A DNA stretch of 64,000 bases from Magnolia sinica (lineage: Eukaryota; Streptophyta; Magnoliopsida; Magnoliales; Magnoliaceae). The notes under the pieces were generated by a model. That model was not told the DNA's origin and ran no database searches. It saw only the letters and a program-made list of their open reading frames with translations. How positions within the stretch are numbered: the stretch's first letter is position 1; each line of letters begins with the position of its first letter. Positions 12,901 through 26,800 of the stretch are shown in pieces. Both the position numbers and the translations under genes were made by a program. The stretch lies in the NCBI RefSeq assembly GCF_029962835.1, contig NC_080589.1, positions 18,807,586 to 18,871,585 on the forward strand, written 5' to 3'.

Positions 12901-13904
12901 TATAGAATTGAAAGCAACGCTGAGACCTGAATGCTCCTTATATAGAAAATAAAACATATATTGAATTAATTTGTTTTGAGGAAACTGTCTTATTACCAGG
13001 TAATTACCTCAGCTTTAGGTACCCTAATTCACATCTACATTGCTTTCAACATCATTGCCTTCCTCGTCTCATGCACTCGGATCTTTTCCCTTGAAATTGA
13101 TTGTGGTCTGTGGATCTGGTTTCCGGCCATTTCTTGTCCTTCCAGTCCAACCATCAGTTTCTTAACAAAACCTAAACATTTGGTTCCTGCCATTGAACTT
13201 TTCAAAATGGTCCTTCCATCAAAAACACCGCCTGCCACCCAAACTCAAGAACTTCTGCTGATTTCAGAAGCAATCTCTCTGAAGAGTATCTAAAGCTTCA
13301 TCGATAGATGGAACTTTAAGCTTTACAAGGAAATGATAAAAAGTTTGATTACAACCAGCAGCCTGAAGAATCATTAAACGGGTATTATGCACAAGTGGCC
13401 TTGAAACAGTTACTAGGAAGAGATGTGTAAGTGATAGATTGAGCATTTTCTCAGCCCCAATAAAATGTACACGTGGACCCACCTTTCATCAATCCAAATT
13501 GATCACACAGTGGAACCCTCCATGAATGGACAATACCACAAAAATCTCCCCCATTGGATGATCCGAACCATCCAACTGGGCCTCTTATGTGAACCATTAG
13601 TTCCAACTGTCCATTTTTACATCAGCAAGGCTATGATTATCTCATGGGGTAGGTATTCGGGCATTGCCCATCCCACAATGATGCCCGCCAGATCAATGGT
13701 TTAGATTATCAGAAGGTGAGACCCACCAGTACCTGTACTATTGTTGGGTTGAACAAGAAAATGCTCTCTTTGATCGATCAATGTACAGTTCCTCAGAAAG
13801 CCATGTTTATGAAGAAAAAGTATATAAGCAATGTTATCACATCAAATTAGAAGGCGATGCATAGAATTTAAGGAGCATGCACCTCTTCTGTTTGTGCCCA
13901 AGAT
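9933..13904. other. Intergenic stretch, no recognisable gene
   Basis: I see no gene family here. There is an (AAT)n run near 11234-11254 and a (GAA)n run near 12277-12301. A minus-strand open frame at 10990-11223 (77 codons, starts MAVCGGETEAVN) has no family I recognise and may be chance. The part next to 13905 must include the 3' UTR of the WDR48-like gene. Text such as GTGGGTCCACC with diverged inverted matches near 13470-13740 looks like an old miniature element. Confidence 0.5.
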
Positions 13905-14003
13905 TCATCTACCCGGTACCACTCTGTAATTGAGGACAAGATCATCCGATTTCTTCCAAATATATGCTCGGACAGTGGCTAAGCTCATTTCAGGGGATAA
14001 GAC
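13905..14003 (-). CDS. WDR48: WDR48-like exon 17 with stop (residues 741-772)
   Basis: Acceptor TTCGCAG|GTCTTA. Encodes [18 protein letters not shown] and DDLVLNYR, the conserved C-terminus, then VVPGR and stop TGA (13905-13907). Confidence 0.94.
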   Translation of the reverse strand, partial: VLSPEMSLATVRAYIWKKSDDLVLNYRVVPGR

Positions 14004-16930
14004 CTGCGAAAATCCCAATGTCCCCTTTGTTTTAAAAGAATAAGTCAATCAGAACAGAAACAAAACAGAGACATCATAATTCAGCCATGTACCACATCCT
14101 ACTTACGGTCACGCCGTAAACATATTACTATAATGAACTGGCTGGTGGAGTATATGCTACATGAGACAAAGTTCACCCATGTGGTACACATGCACAACTG
14201 TAACCGTGTTAGATTCCATCCTTCTTCCCAGGAAAGCGTATTCGAAGTCAAATAGCTTCCCTTTGAATCGATGGAATGAGTATCAGCTTCAAACGTTTGA
14301 GATTAGCAGTTCCACTAACTCGAAACATGCTGGGAAGAAATATGGGCTTCTCCAGAACATGGGTAACTCCCTTTCCATGGGCAGCTTCTATTGCAGATGT
14401 ATTCAACAAGATCCTCCACGGGAGCCAGAACGAGGAAGAGATTCTGATCTTTCGTTTTTTTTTGGGTGGTCACTTCTCACTGAAGCAAATCCACATGCCA
14501 AATCCAGGTAATGGACAGATGAGAAATGGCCAACTTTTGGCAAACACTGAGACATGAAGTGAGGTGGAACCCAACCATCAGCTGAACTGGATCATTTCCA
14601 CAAGTTTAATGCATGTAGGCATTCTCAACAAGCAGACATTAGGTATTTTGTTTTAAATATATTGACTTGCCTGGTTATTGCATAAGATCTCTATCGACGG
14701 CTTTAGCTTTTGCCATGGCTTCAAGCCAGTTGGGAAAGATCCAACTCCGAAAGTAGGAAGTTGTGATTGTCCTCCTGTCAGCGCTGAAACAAACATCCCG
14801 TCTGGGTTTCCACCATCTGATGGTTTATCAAGAACCATTTTTTCAAGGACATAGTTAACAACCTGCAGAACAGTAATAAAACCATTTTGTTCCTCAACCA
14901 GTAGCATTTAATCGTACAAAATCCATTCACACAACTACAGAAGGAAAACCTATTTGTAAACAGCTTATGTAGCTGCCACATAAATCGAAGAGTTCAATGG
15001 CAACAAATTTATAGATTTAAAAAATATATGATATCTCAACCCCTTAATCAGATGTCACGGGAAACAGCAAAGATAACAGGTCGTCATCCATAGTCATCAC
15101 TCAAGAGGATTAGCAGCATGCATAGGTTATGTAATCCGAAATGCCAAAACCAGCGTTTGGCCAAGTGTCCTTGTGTCGCAGCACAGATACCCATCTCTAG
15201 CCTGACTTCATACCATATAACATATCATGAACCATGTTATTGTAATTTGCATGTCAATTATAGTTATGCATCACATATGACAATCCATACGGTATATATT
15301 CTATATTTAGCATTACTGAGTTTATACAAGGTATTACATGTAAATTCTCCATACCAGTATAAAGGGTTTTGCTGATGTCCCCACCTTTATGGAGACATTA
15401 GCAATGTCCCCAAACCTTTTGAATGCCATGAGGGACACCCAATCATCAGTAGGGATGGCTCATTCAATAGTCCTATTGGGAGCAAGTCTTGGTGCAAGAA
15501 TCACACCAATCGGATGATCCTAACCTTTTGAATGGGGAATCATAAACAATACAAAGTGGGATCTACCAAGTAGATGTTTCAAGATGATGATTGGAGCTAA
15601 TTTGTTTCTCCACTCAATCTTCACCATCTATGTCCCATGCTATTAATTGGATCTTTAGGAGCATCCATTGGTGTAATTTTTGCACCATGGCTTACCCCTA
15701 GTTGTATGAATATATGGACAGTTCAAATTAACAATAGGCCATACAATGTGCCATTTAAAAGCTTTGGGGATGTTGCTAACGTTCCCATGAAGGTCACATT
15801 AGCAAAACCACAGCATAATAATGCAATTAACTTCTATCATATCATATATGCATAGGAATATTTATTGAATCTTAAATCATTATATCACCATACATGCAGG
15901 ATCGTAAAAACACATGCACCAAATGAACTGAATTGCAAAGATTCAGTTCAGTGAAGAGGAAATAACAAACAATGAGTGACATTTGTAGTTTTATATTGAC
16001 GTACTAGCCATCAACTTGTAGTTACGTTTGGTTCATTTCCAACTTGACAGTAAACAAATTATAGTTTGGAGCCCAGTCTCATAACATAAAAACTGAGGAA
16101 ATTATACTTGGGGCACTTTGATAGCGAATGAGAGCTAGAATGGCAATGTTTGATGTGGAGTGGTGCAGACAGGTAACTAGAAGCCTAATAATGAAGGATG
16201 AAAGAATTCAGGACTGAATAAAAGGGATGAAAGTCTGGAGATTCAAGATGCAGCAGGTCCAAGGTTTAGGGGAACCAGTGTTTCAAATAGCGCCCATAGC
16301 GTAGCGGTAGCGTACGCTACGTAGCATAGTGTGGCCATAGCGCTACGTAGCATCCCAAATAGCGTAAATCCTCTGTAGCGTACGCTACAGGGGTCGTAGC
16401 GTACGCTACAGCTACATAGCGCATAGCATTTGTAGTGTAAGCTACAATGTATTTTTTTACTATTTTAGTTTTTTAAATATTTTTTCACGTTTTTTTTGTT
16501 TCTAATGTTGAGGAATGTGACACTTGTATTGTACTTGATACTTTTAACCTATGGGAATTTTATTTCTTTTCATAATTGTGACTTGTGGTTTCAATTAGAC
16601 ATTATTAATTAAAGTGATTTTCTTAGAAAGTTGTTGATGTGATAATTATTTGATTTGGCTTATATATTTGGATTGGCTTTTGATAAATGATAACTAATAA
16701 CTTTTTTGAACATGCTTATAATTGATAAAATGAATCATCTTTTAGGCATTTTTATATTTTTTTTCTTCTTTTTTTTCCACTATTTATTATATGTCCTATT
16801 TTTAAATTAAAAAATAGAAGTATCATGTAGCTTACACTACACGCTACGTATTTACGCTACACGCTATAGAGGGCTGACCGTTGCGCATCACGCTACTGCT
16901 ATTTAAAACACTGAGAGGAACTTAGAAGAA

Positions 16931-16965
<35 letters not shown>

Positions 16966-19900
16966 GGAGGGTGGTTACTTTTTATGTTTTATTTAGAGAA
17001 GAGAGACAGAGAGGCTAGGGAACCCAATAGAGGGCTTCATCCAGCACCGTAGAAAAAAGGAATACCCACCCTACAAATTAGGATGAGGAGGGGGAAGGGA
17101 TTTGAATGGCCTAGGGATTTGAAAGTTCACAACCCAGACAATCCTAGATGTAACCTTTAAATGATCTTCAAGGATTTATGGGTTTGTTTAAACACGCAAT
17201 AAAAGAAAAACAAATGAGATTTAAAGGTCTGAAACAGAAGATGATAAATGTAAGAAGAGAAGAAGATTACGGAAGATTAGAGGAAAGAGAGAGGTTCACA
17301 GAATCAGCACCAAGACAGAAGAGTGGAATCAACACCTCTAGCAGGCCACACGTCCAAAGAAAAGCTCCTTTTTCTTCAAAGACCAAATTACAATCTTTTC
17401 TTCCCCAAAAGGAAAAAAAAAAAGATCTCAAAACATTAAAAAAATAAATAAATAAATAAATAAAACTTAACAGAGACTACTAGACTGAATTAAAGAAACT
17501 AGGCCCAAAAAAATAATTATTACCAAAATGCCCTTGGAGCAAACTTTTCCTAATTAAAAAGCACATGTGTGCTACTAGGCTCAAAGGGGCCCAGCCGCAC
17601 CTGTTATTTTAGCTTTCTAAAGTGGTCGGCTGACTTGTGGGGCCTAGAGAAAGACTTGTGGGACCCCACCTCAGCCTTATTCCTTCTTTTATAGACCTTA
17701 AGGCACCCATCACACTTCCACTTTCAACAGGGCATCCAAGCACACCCTTAATCTTATAGTTCTAAAAAGGATTTTGACCTTTTGTCCTAAGTGGTATTTT
17801 GAGTTCTAGCCAATTATATTTTCAACAGTGCATCCAAAAGGTGTCCTATATTTTAACTTCTCATCTATCAACTAGCAGTACAATCCCACATACAGATGCA
17901 TTACATTACCGGGGGGTGGGGGGGTTTGTGTGTGTGTGTGTTCATAATAGAGTTCATAGGTTTACTTCCAGCTGAAACTGGATGCAAGATATATCGTTGG
18001 ACACCACCTGGACTCAAAAATATGGGGAAATGTAGAACACAGGGATTAATAGCCAAGAAAAACCACCAAATTTCTTACTTTGTGTATCCGCAATATTCGA
18101 GGTGCACTGAGCTTCCCTTGAGTGAGCACCTGGACATTCGACCCTTCGCAAGCATGCAAGTAAAAACTGCACCTGTAGAAAACATCACGGAATGCAATGT
18201 GAAATTTGATTCACTTGTGCAAAAGCTACATTACACAGAGTAACTAAATTGCCACTAAAGCAATGTGCCAGCTCAACGAGAATAGGATCTAAATATCATA
18301 TGTTCTCATACTTTTGTGACTGCTGGATATTAAAATATGCAGTAGCCACTCATTATTAGGATAAAAAGATCAACTTAAATTCCATGTTCACGATAAATAG
18401 AAGGATGGCTTAGTATAGAGTTCACAATCATGTAATGGACCAGCTATCAAGCTGGCATTAAAAACCAATTTGTGAACCTAGAAGCAAAAAAAAAGTCAAT
18501 CACAAGCTGTTTGAAAATGGCACACCACAGGTACACGATGGCAGCTGGTTGAGAAGAAACAAACACATGGATGGGACAAACTAGCACAACTAAAAAGGAT
18601 GAGTAAGCAATGACTGCATGTATTATAATTCACTCATGGCCATGCACTATGTATGTTGCATCATCAAACCCTCATCCATATACCCTCATCAACTAACCAC
18701 TAAATTAGAGGGCTCAGCTACCATTGGGTCTTCAAATGGGACACAACATACTTCCACCCTTTACCATCATCCACTGACCATACCCACATGAAAGGATATA
18801 ACGCATAACATACTTCCAACATTCACCAACATCGACTAACCATAAACATATGAAAGGAGAAGATGCAGACTACACGAGCATTTGAAGAAATAAAAGTGCA
18901 TATAACTGCTAAGATCAAGGAAAAAGATACACAGTGTTTTCTGCAAGTTTCCATGCGTTCCAAATTCTCTTTCAGATGCAAATTGAAGGACTGGATGGGT
19001 CAATCTGGCAAACTTAAATCAAGTTGGTTAAGGCTAATGCCAGCCAAGAGCAAGTAGGAAGTTTTTTTAACTTAGATCTGACATCCCTTAAGCATCCTCA
19101 GAGTGATTTAAACAGTAGTTACTGAAGAGGTGCAAGGAAAGAAGACAGGAATGACCCGACCTTACAAAATGACACTAGGGCATGCTATGGAGCATGTGAC
19201 CTTGTTCCACGCAATGATTTGGTGAGTACGGGCAAATGAATTCAGTTCCCCTCTCATTCAATTTTACATCTACAGTAAAATACTGAAACTGTATTTATTT
19301 ATTTATTTTTAACATCCCCATAGCCTTGTCCGAACTATTTGGGACCAGCTTTATAAATCCCATTTGACATAATGTTCTGAAATGAGGAAAACATATAACG
19401 TGACAGAAATGCTCTTCTGAACTTCAAAAGAACCAGCCCCACCCTTCTGAATGATTTTAGTGAAAACCTGACCAAACTCGAATTTACACCACTCTTTACC
19501 ATATAAGAAAAAACAATGACACCCCCTTTCGAGATGCATCCCTCATCCAATAATACCAACCACTAGTAATGTTAAATAATGTGTTGTACAGTTAACTGCT
19601 CATCAACTATACAAGCAAATTATATCCTTAACACCAATTACTCTTCATCTGGACCATGCGCTTGGATTTAGTATCTGGCTACATAAAGATAATTACAAAT
19701 TCCTGAAGGAGCTCAATGGTAATCAGACCTGTCATTTATGTAATCTAACTAAGAGAAATGGAATAAATTTACAGATGCATGGTAAGTAATTTCTGCAAGA
19801 CTTGATGTAGCAACTTGAAGAATTTGAATTCAATTAGGAAAGATTGGAACATAAACCACTTCAATTGAACAATTCCTCCAATAGATTGCCACAAGATTGA

Positions 19901-22900
19901 TAATAGGGCCCAACTTGTGGACTGTTGGATGTTCCTAACAGCCTACTAGAACTAAACTAGTAATCAGACACCACAAAATCTCATAATTAAAATAAATACC
20001 TTAAAAGCTAAATATCTTAGCATGGTAAATATGTATGGCCCCCATGAGCCTTTATATAGGCTAAAAGCCATCCCTAGAAGATTCTAGAAAGAATCCTCAA
20101 GAACATTCTCAGCTTACCTAATTGGAACACCAAATACTTGCCCTAATTATGATCAAATTGCATAGAAGACAGATAACCAAACAAGCAAACAAATTTTATT
20201 TTATTTTATTTTGAAAGATGATACTATTAAAAGGCCAAAGGCCAAAACAAGAACAGAAGCAAACAAAGAAAAAGAAGAAAAACAAAACAAACCTAAGAGA
20301 CGCCTAATTGGAACACCAAATACTTGCCCTAATTATGTTCAAATTGCATAAAAGACAGAGAACCAAACAAGCAAACAATTTTTTTTTTATTTTTTTTATT
20401 TTTTTAAAAAGATGATACTATTAAAAGGCCAAAGGCCAAAACAAGAACAGAAGCAAACAAAGAAAGGGAAGAAAAACATAAACAAACCTAAAAGACACTC
20501 TTAGGGAGCCCACTCCCTAATATACAAGGCAACCCGACAAGAAAACCAAACAGGAGTTCTTAATATTACCAAAACATTTATTGTTTCTTTCCAACCAATA
20601 GCCCAAAAGAAAGCTAACAACACAAGCCTCCACTTCTTCCTACCAAATGAACTGCCTTCCTCACCATGCCACGCCGAAAGCAAGCTCACAATAGAACCAG
20701 GAAACACCCAATAAAGGTTGGCTGATCTGAAAATACCAGACCAGACAATGAGGGAGAAGGAACAATGGATACAGAGGTAATCCACTGACTCCTCAGCAAT
20801 CGGTCACAGAGGACACGCATTAGGTAGGATGATCGATCTTTTGCACAAGTTATCAATGGTAAGGATCCTATTCCTTCCAGCCAACCAGACAAAAGCAGCA
20901 ACTTTTGGAGGCATTCCATACTTCCATGAAAAGTCCATATGACGCAAACAAAATATTGTCCATATCCTCTACTAAAGCACTGTATGTACAAATTGTGGGG
21001 ACTGTACACAGCCATGTGGTGTAAAATAGTTTGTGTAGAAGACAAAGTCCAGAAAAACATTAAACAAGATTGTATATAAGTCCATAAATAGGATCGAGTT
21101 GGACTTGTTTGCTCCACAATCAAACTGGTTGGCGTGTAGAGCATCACATCTAGTTGGATAACTAGGGCCCCGAGTCCAATTGGATGCTCTAAAAGGGCTC
21201 GTCTATCACAAGTGTGCCATGTGAGCCCACTTTGGACCTCCTTTGGCGCACGTGTGATGTGTGGCCTGGACACATCAATGTTTATTCCTCTCACATAGTC
21301 AAGAATACTTAAGAAGACATCAAAGATTACCAACCATAATATGATCAGGGAATTACTTGCTATTTTCTCGGGGAGGTAATCGACAATTCAACATACAGTC
21401 TAGACACCACCAAGGGAGATCCTTTTCATCTTCAGTGCCATCCAAGTCTGTGATTTTCTTTCTCCATGGGCCACCATGAGAGCCCTCAGTAATGATGGAA
21501 GGAGGGGAAACTGTTGAAAACTCAAAAAAGGGAGGGCCGTTTTCATTGTGGTTTTCTGCACCATCATCAACATCAACTCTTGAATGGGAATGGTTTCTAA
21601 TTGGAATATCTTTCCCTGGTAAAACATCACCATTAGCTGAAGCTTGTGGTCCAGAGTGCCTTCTCCTGGCCAGCCAATGACCCATTAAGCCACGAAGAGT
21701 CTCCTGGGCTAGATTGATCTGCAAAATTATGTGTATATTAATGGAAAAAAAGGCTAGATTGAACTGCAAAATTACGCATATATTAATGGAAAAAAAAAAG
21801 GCTCCCAATGGCTAATAAATCTGTAAAAGAGAGAGTTCGTAATTGCACCTCAGCTTACGGACTCATGACTCAGGTAGATTGTATACACTAACTTACAACA
21901 TGGTTGAATATGAAGAAAAAACATCAGATCTTGTATTCCAAAACAGGCTTACATGGGGAAAAAAAAGTAACTGCTTTCAACACCAATGAATTAACAAATT
22001 AACTTTAACAAGTTACAAGATCATTTCTCTTCAATAATTAGAAGATCATTTCAATTGGAACCTATACTAAGTATGCCTTTCAATTCCATGATTATGGTTG
22101 CAATGGACACATCAAGAAATCGCAGGAACTAAACATGTGATAGGACCAATTTCTTAAAACACGACACGTTGGCCTGAAGCTAGACTTCATCAAGACATGC
22201 CACGTTTCAAGTAAAATTCTTTAAAAAGTACAATGATAACTGCCTGAGTTATCATGAGTTCATCAAGTTTTCTCAACACCGACCAAATCTATGTTATCTG
22301 GTTATAAACAACTGTGTAGTATGAAACATGATCATGAACTAGTGTTTTCTGCAATATGCTTCAACAAGGTGATAGGAGGCAGCAACAACAACAAAACCCT
22401 ACAGAAAACCAAGATCATAGGCATTGAAGATTCAAATGGATGCCCTATAGACATCTCACCAAACACGAGCAGAAAACAGCGACATAGTCTAAAGCTTTTT
22501 GAAGCCCAAAAAGCAAACTAAGAACTCAGCAGGTCCTAGCTGACACATCAGAGTATGTGAGAGAGCATCAGTGGTCAATACATCTGGAGCATGGCAATTT
22601 TATTGAATGCTCCAAGTTTCTACATGCTCTTGCACTTTCTTAAATAATACAATCAAGTCGTATATCATTGTTCTTCTTATATCCTTGATGGATTTCAAAT
22701 TTTCAATTTATCTTGAATTTTTAACTGTAAAGAGAGAATCTTCCAAAAATCTTCTTACCAGGTTTACATCTTATAAATTATGAATCAATCCTTCATCATG
22801 TCAAATCAGATTAATTTTGACTGTCAAGTAACAGGTGAAAAAGTTAAAATTTGACCATCGCTGAGGAAGTGTAATCACCTTTAATTCTTCAGATGCTCCT

Positions 22901-23768
22901 GACATGTTCAAGTCAACAGCATACATCTCTGCTGAAAAGCATTGCGGGGTGTCCAAATGGATAGACAAGCTCCCAAGCCTAGCGTCCATGGTGAACCATG
23001 CAGGAATACTTACCTGGAGCAGTCACAAAGGTAACATTCCCCTAAGTTGCAGGAATAAACATTTCAACAGACCTTTTTTTTTTTAATTTTGAACTTTGAA
23101 GACATTCATTTCAAAATCATAATATCAATACCATTTCAAATAGCTCTTCCTTCTTTTCCTCGAAGGAAACCTGCCCGATGTGCAAACACGAGTATTTAAA
23201 TCATTAGCTCCAGAAAACAAATTTTCATTTTATCATAGTTATCCTATGGTAGATGCACCATCTCAGGAGAACATAAATCTGATCTACAAATGGAGCATGG
23301 AGAACAATTTTATGCATCATACCTTGCCATAATCCTCAACCACAATACCCCTCGTGATCTCCCATAGCTTCACTGAGCCTGCAGCATCCTTTTAGAGGAT
23401 AAAGAGAAATACAAAGATCTTAGGTTAAATTACATTGACAATGAGAAGTAATCAAATGATTCAAAACTAGAAAACATTTTGTGAAAGGGAAACCATCATA
23501 ATCACCTTGGTTAGGACCTGCCTTCTATTGTTCAGAATTTCGTGCTGTACAATTGCTGGAGTTCCAGGAATTGTTAATGATGGTTCTTTGTACACAGGAA
23601 TCTGCAAAAACAATCCCTTCATCTCATTGAAAGAGGACAATCTAAAATATGCAAATGGAAAAGAAACCTAAGCAAAGCCTTCTTAAGAAGTGCCATATGA
23701 TAGAAAAACACCATGATGTGGAAAAACACCCGTACACAATCGATGCAAGCAAAGCAAAACTACAAAAA

Positions 23769-23854
<86 letters not shown>

Positions 23855-26800
23855 CATATATATATATATGTATGTATGTATGTATTGTGTGTGTGTCACC
23901 TTATATAAACAACACAGCCTAAGAAACTAGGGTTCACACACACGACAAGAGTGGAAACACCTCACACATTCCATATGCGCAGACTCTACACCACTTCAAT
24001 ATTCTCCCACTTGAAGACTAGTATCTCCAATAGTACAATAAACACTCCAAATATCAGCTACCTAGAGTCACCGATCAGTAGGTAACAATGAGCCCAAGAG
24101 AAGTCTTGCACCAAATAAACTTCTCCCTTGCAATAGGCTTCATCAGCATCTCGATTATGTTGTTGTTGGTGTAAATCTTCTGCAATGAGATACGTTCATA
24201 TCTTACTACATCACAAACAATATAAAATTGTAAATTGAAATACGAGATTTTTAGTTAAGCGTAACGCACTTTGACTGTCACAATGAATTGCCACTATTTT
24301 GTAATTGATTTTCAATTCTTCTAGTAACATCTTTAACCAAATATTTTCCTTGCATGCTTGTGTAGTTGATATGTACTCTGCTTACATGGTAGACAAGATC
24401 ACCACTAACTGCAATCTTGGCATTCAACTAACCACACCGCCAACCAAAGAAACGTCGCAACCTGTGCTAGATCTTTTATCACGATCTCCTACATAATCTA
24501 CATTCATGAACCCAACCAACTCTAAGTTTTGACCACTATAACAAATGGTCGTCCCAGAAGTACCATCCAAGTAATGAAGGATCCACTTTACCACAATCCA
24601 TTGATCATTACCCAGGTTCACCATGTATTTACCGACTGCTCTTGCTGCTTGTGCAACAATTGGTCTGATGCACACCACAGCAAACATAAGGCTCCCGACT
24701 GTCATTGAATATAGTACTTGAGACATCTACCTTGTTTGCTTCTATGTTAAGACAGTGATCTAAAGTCAGCTTGCAACCAACAGGGAATGAAGTACTAATT
24801 GGATTAGAATTATGTATATTAAAATGATGCAAAACTCTTTCAACATAACCTTTTTGAGTTATCTAGGTTTTCATGTTTTTTTTTTTTTTGTTTGGTCTCC
24901 AAGTACATTCATCCCAAAAATTTAAGTAACGGCACCCAAATCCTTCATATCAAATTCCTTAACCAAACGGGTTTTTAATGTTGCAATGTTATCTTTACTA
25001 ATACATGTAACCAACTTGTCACTGACATATAGTAACAAGATAAGTAGATGACAAAGCCACCATTACTATAGCTACAAGCATATGCATAACGATCTAGCTC
25101 ACATCTTTGAAATCCCAAGCTCATAATGAAAGAATCAAACCACTTGTACCAACTCCTTAGCGTCTGCTTTTAACTGTAAATCGATCTGTTCAACTGGCAA
25201 ATGAAATTCTTTTTATTTTCTTCAACAATGCCTACGGGATGAGTCATATAAATTTCTTCATTAAGATTCTCATGCAAAAAAAAAAAAAAAACAAACATCC
25301 AAGTCCAATTGCTCAAGCACTAAGTCGAGCACCACTACCATGCTCAACACAGTAAGAATAGTACTTAAACGGATAATTGGAGAGAACTCGTTTAAGTCAA
25401 TACATGATTTCTGCACATACCATTTCACCACCAATCGGACCTTGTATCTTTCAACATCACGTTAGTGTCTTTCTTCAACTTTTAGACCAATCTGGAACCA
25501 ATAACCTTCTACCCTTTAGTTAATTCAACCAATTTCTTAAGTATTGTTTTTATGCAAACCTTTCATCACCTTCTCCATGAATACCCTCCCCTAGTTAACA
25601 TCCACAGATTTACATATCTCTCGATGTAAACAAGGCTTAAGCTCTTCTGTCATGCAAGCATAAGTCGTAGCATAATCCTTGGGCCAAACAGAAAGTTTTG
25701 TAGCTCTCTTTGGTTGGCCCTGATCACTTTGAAATTTAGCACCCAGTATCTCATCTGCATGCTCTTCATTAACTTCATCTTCAACCATATCAATTTATTG
25801 ATCTTCTGAGTTAGTAAGTTGATTTTGAAAATCTTTTAAAGATTTCAACTCAATTATCTCTCATAACTTTGAGCAGGCAACAAGGTCCAACAATTTATAC
25901 CCCTTTGTTCCATCTGCATAGATAGGAAAATATACCTTCTCAACCTTGCATCCAACTTAATCCTTTAACTCTTTAGGAATCCACACATAAGCATCACAAC
26001 TAAAAGTACGATTAAACGAATAATTAACAGATTTTCAATACCATGCCTCTTCATGGATCTTGCTATTTAGTGCAATTGTAAGAAAACGATTCGCCAAGTG
26101 GCAAACCATGTTAACAGCTTCTGCCAAAAACCACTGCTTGAACCGACTGAAACTAAAGATGCTCATACCACGATCCATAAGAATATAGTTCATATGTTCA
26201 ACGACTATATTCTATTGTGGAGTATTAGGGACCATATAGTGCCTCTTAATGTTGTGCTCACTGCAAAAACCCTTAAATTATTTCAAAGTGTACTCCTCAG
26301 TTATCGGTTCTCAGACACTAAATCTTCTTTCCCTTTTGAATTTCAAACTTGCTGTGAAACAAACAAAAGCACCACTCATCCTTTTAAGCATGTAAACCCA
26401 TACCTTTATGGAAAATCATCAATAAAAGAAAGAAAATATTTCCAAACCTCCTCAAGATCCAACAAAAGCATCCTAAATGTCAAAATGAATCATATCTAAA
26501 GCATCCTTACTTCTAGTAATGGACGAGGAAAAATGAGCTCTATGGAGCTTTCCAAACAAACAATCCTCACAAAAAATCTAAATAAATAGATTTTAAACAA
26601 TGAGAAAAAATTTGATCAAGAAGTACATTTAGTCATTACTTGCTCATGTGGCTTACAACGTATGTCAGATTGTAGCAGAGTCTATTATAGCATTGGCAAG
26701 AATAGCATCGCCAACCACAATATCTCCAATTAATTGATATATTCCGTCCGTCAATTCCACATTTGCAACTACCATTGCCCCTCCTATAATCTTTAATCAA

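Noticed and set aside
13035..13482. Minus-strand frames downstream of the WDR48-like stop, possibly another exon
   Set aside because: The frame of exon 17 closes with TGA at 13905 and its C-terminus matches the family end. The downstream frames shift and show no known domain; part is probably 3' UTR.
20686..21333. 215-codon minus-strand open frame
   Set aside because: It crosses from unrelated intronic DNA into an L1 fragment in a frame that is not the L1 frame throughout; no coherent domain.
22990..23020. GTAAGT at 23013 as a splice donor
   Set aside because: Reading it as a donor would remove [14 protein letters not shown], which is conserved in the family; CTCCAG before it is the acceptor.
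23642..23930. Open frames of Ser/Leu or Arg/Glu repeats on both strands
   Set aside because: They are translations of the CT/GA microsatellite and have no protein-like sequence outside it.
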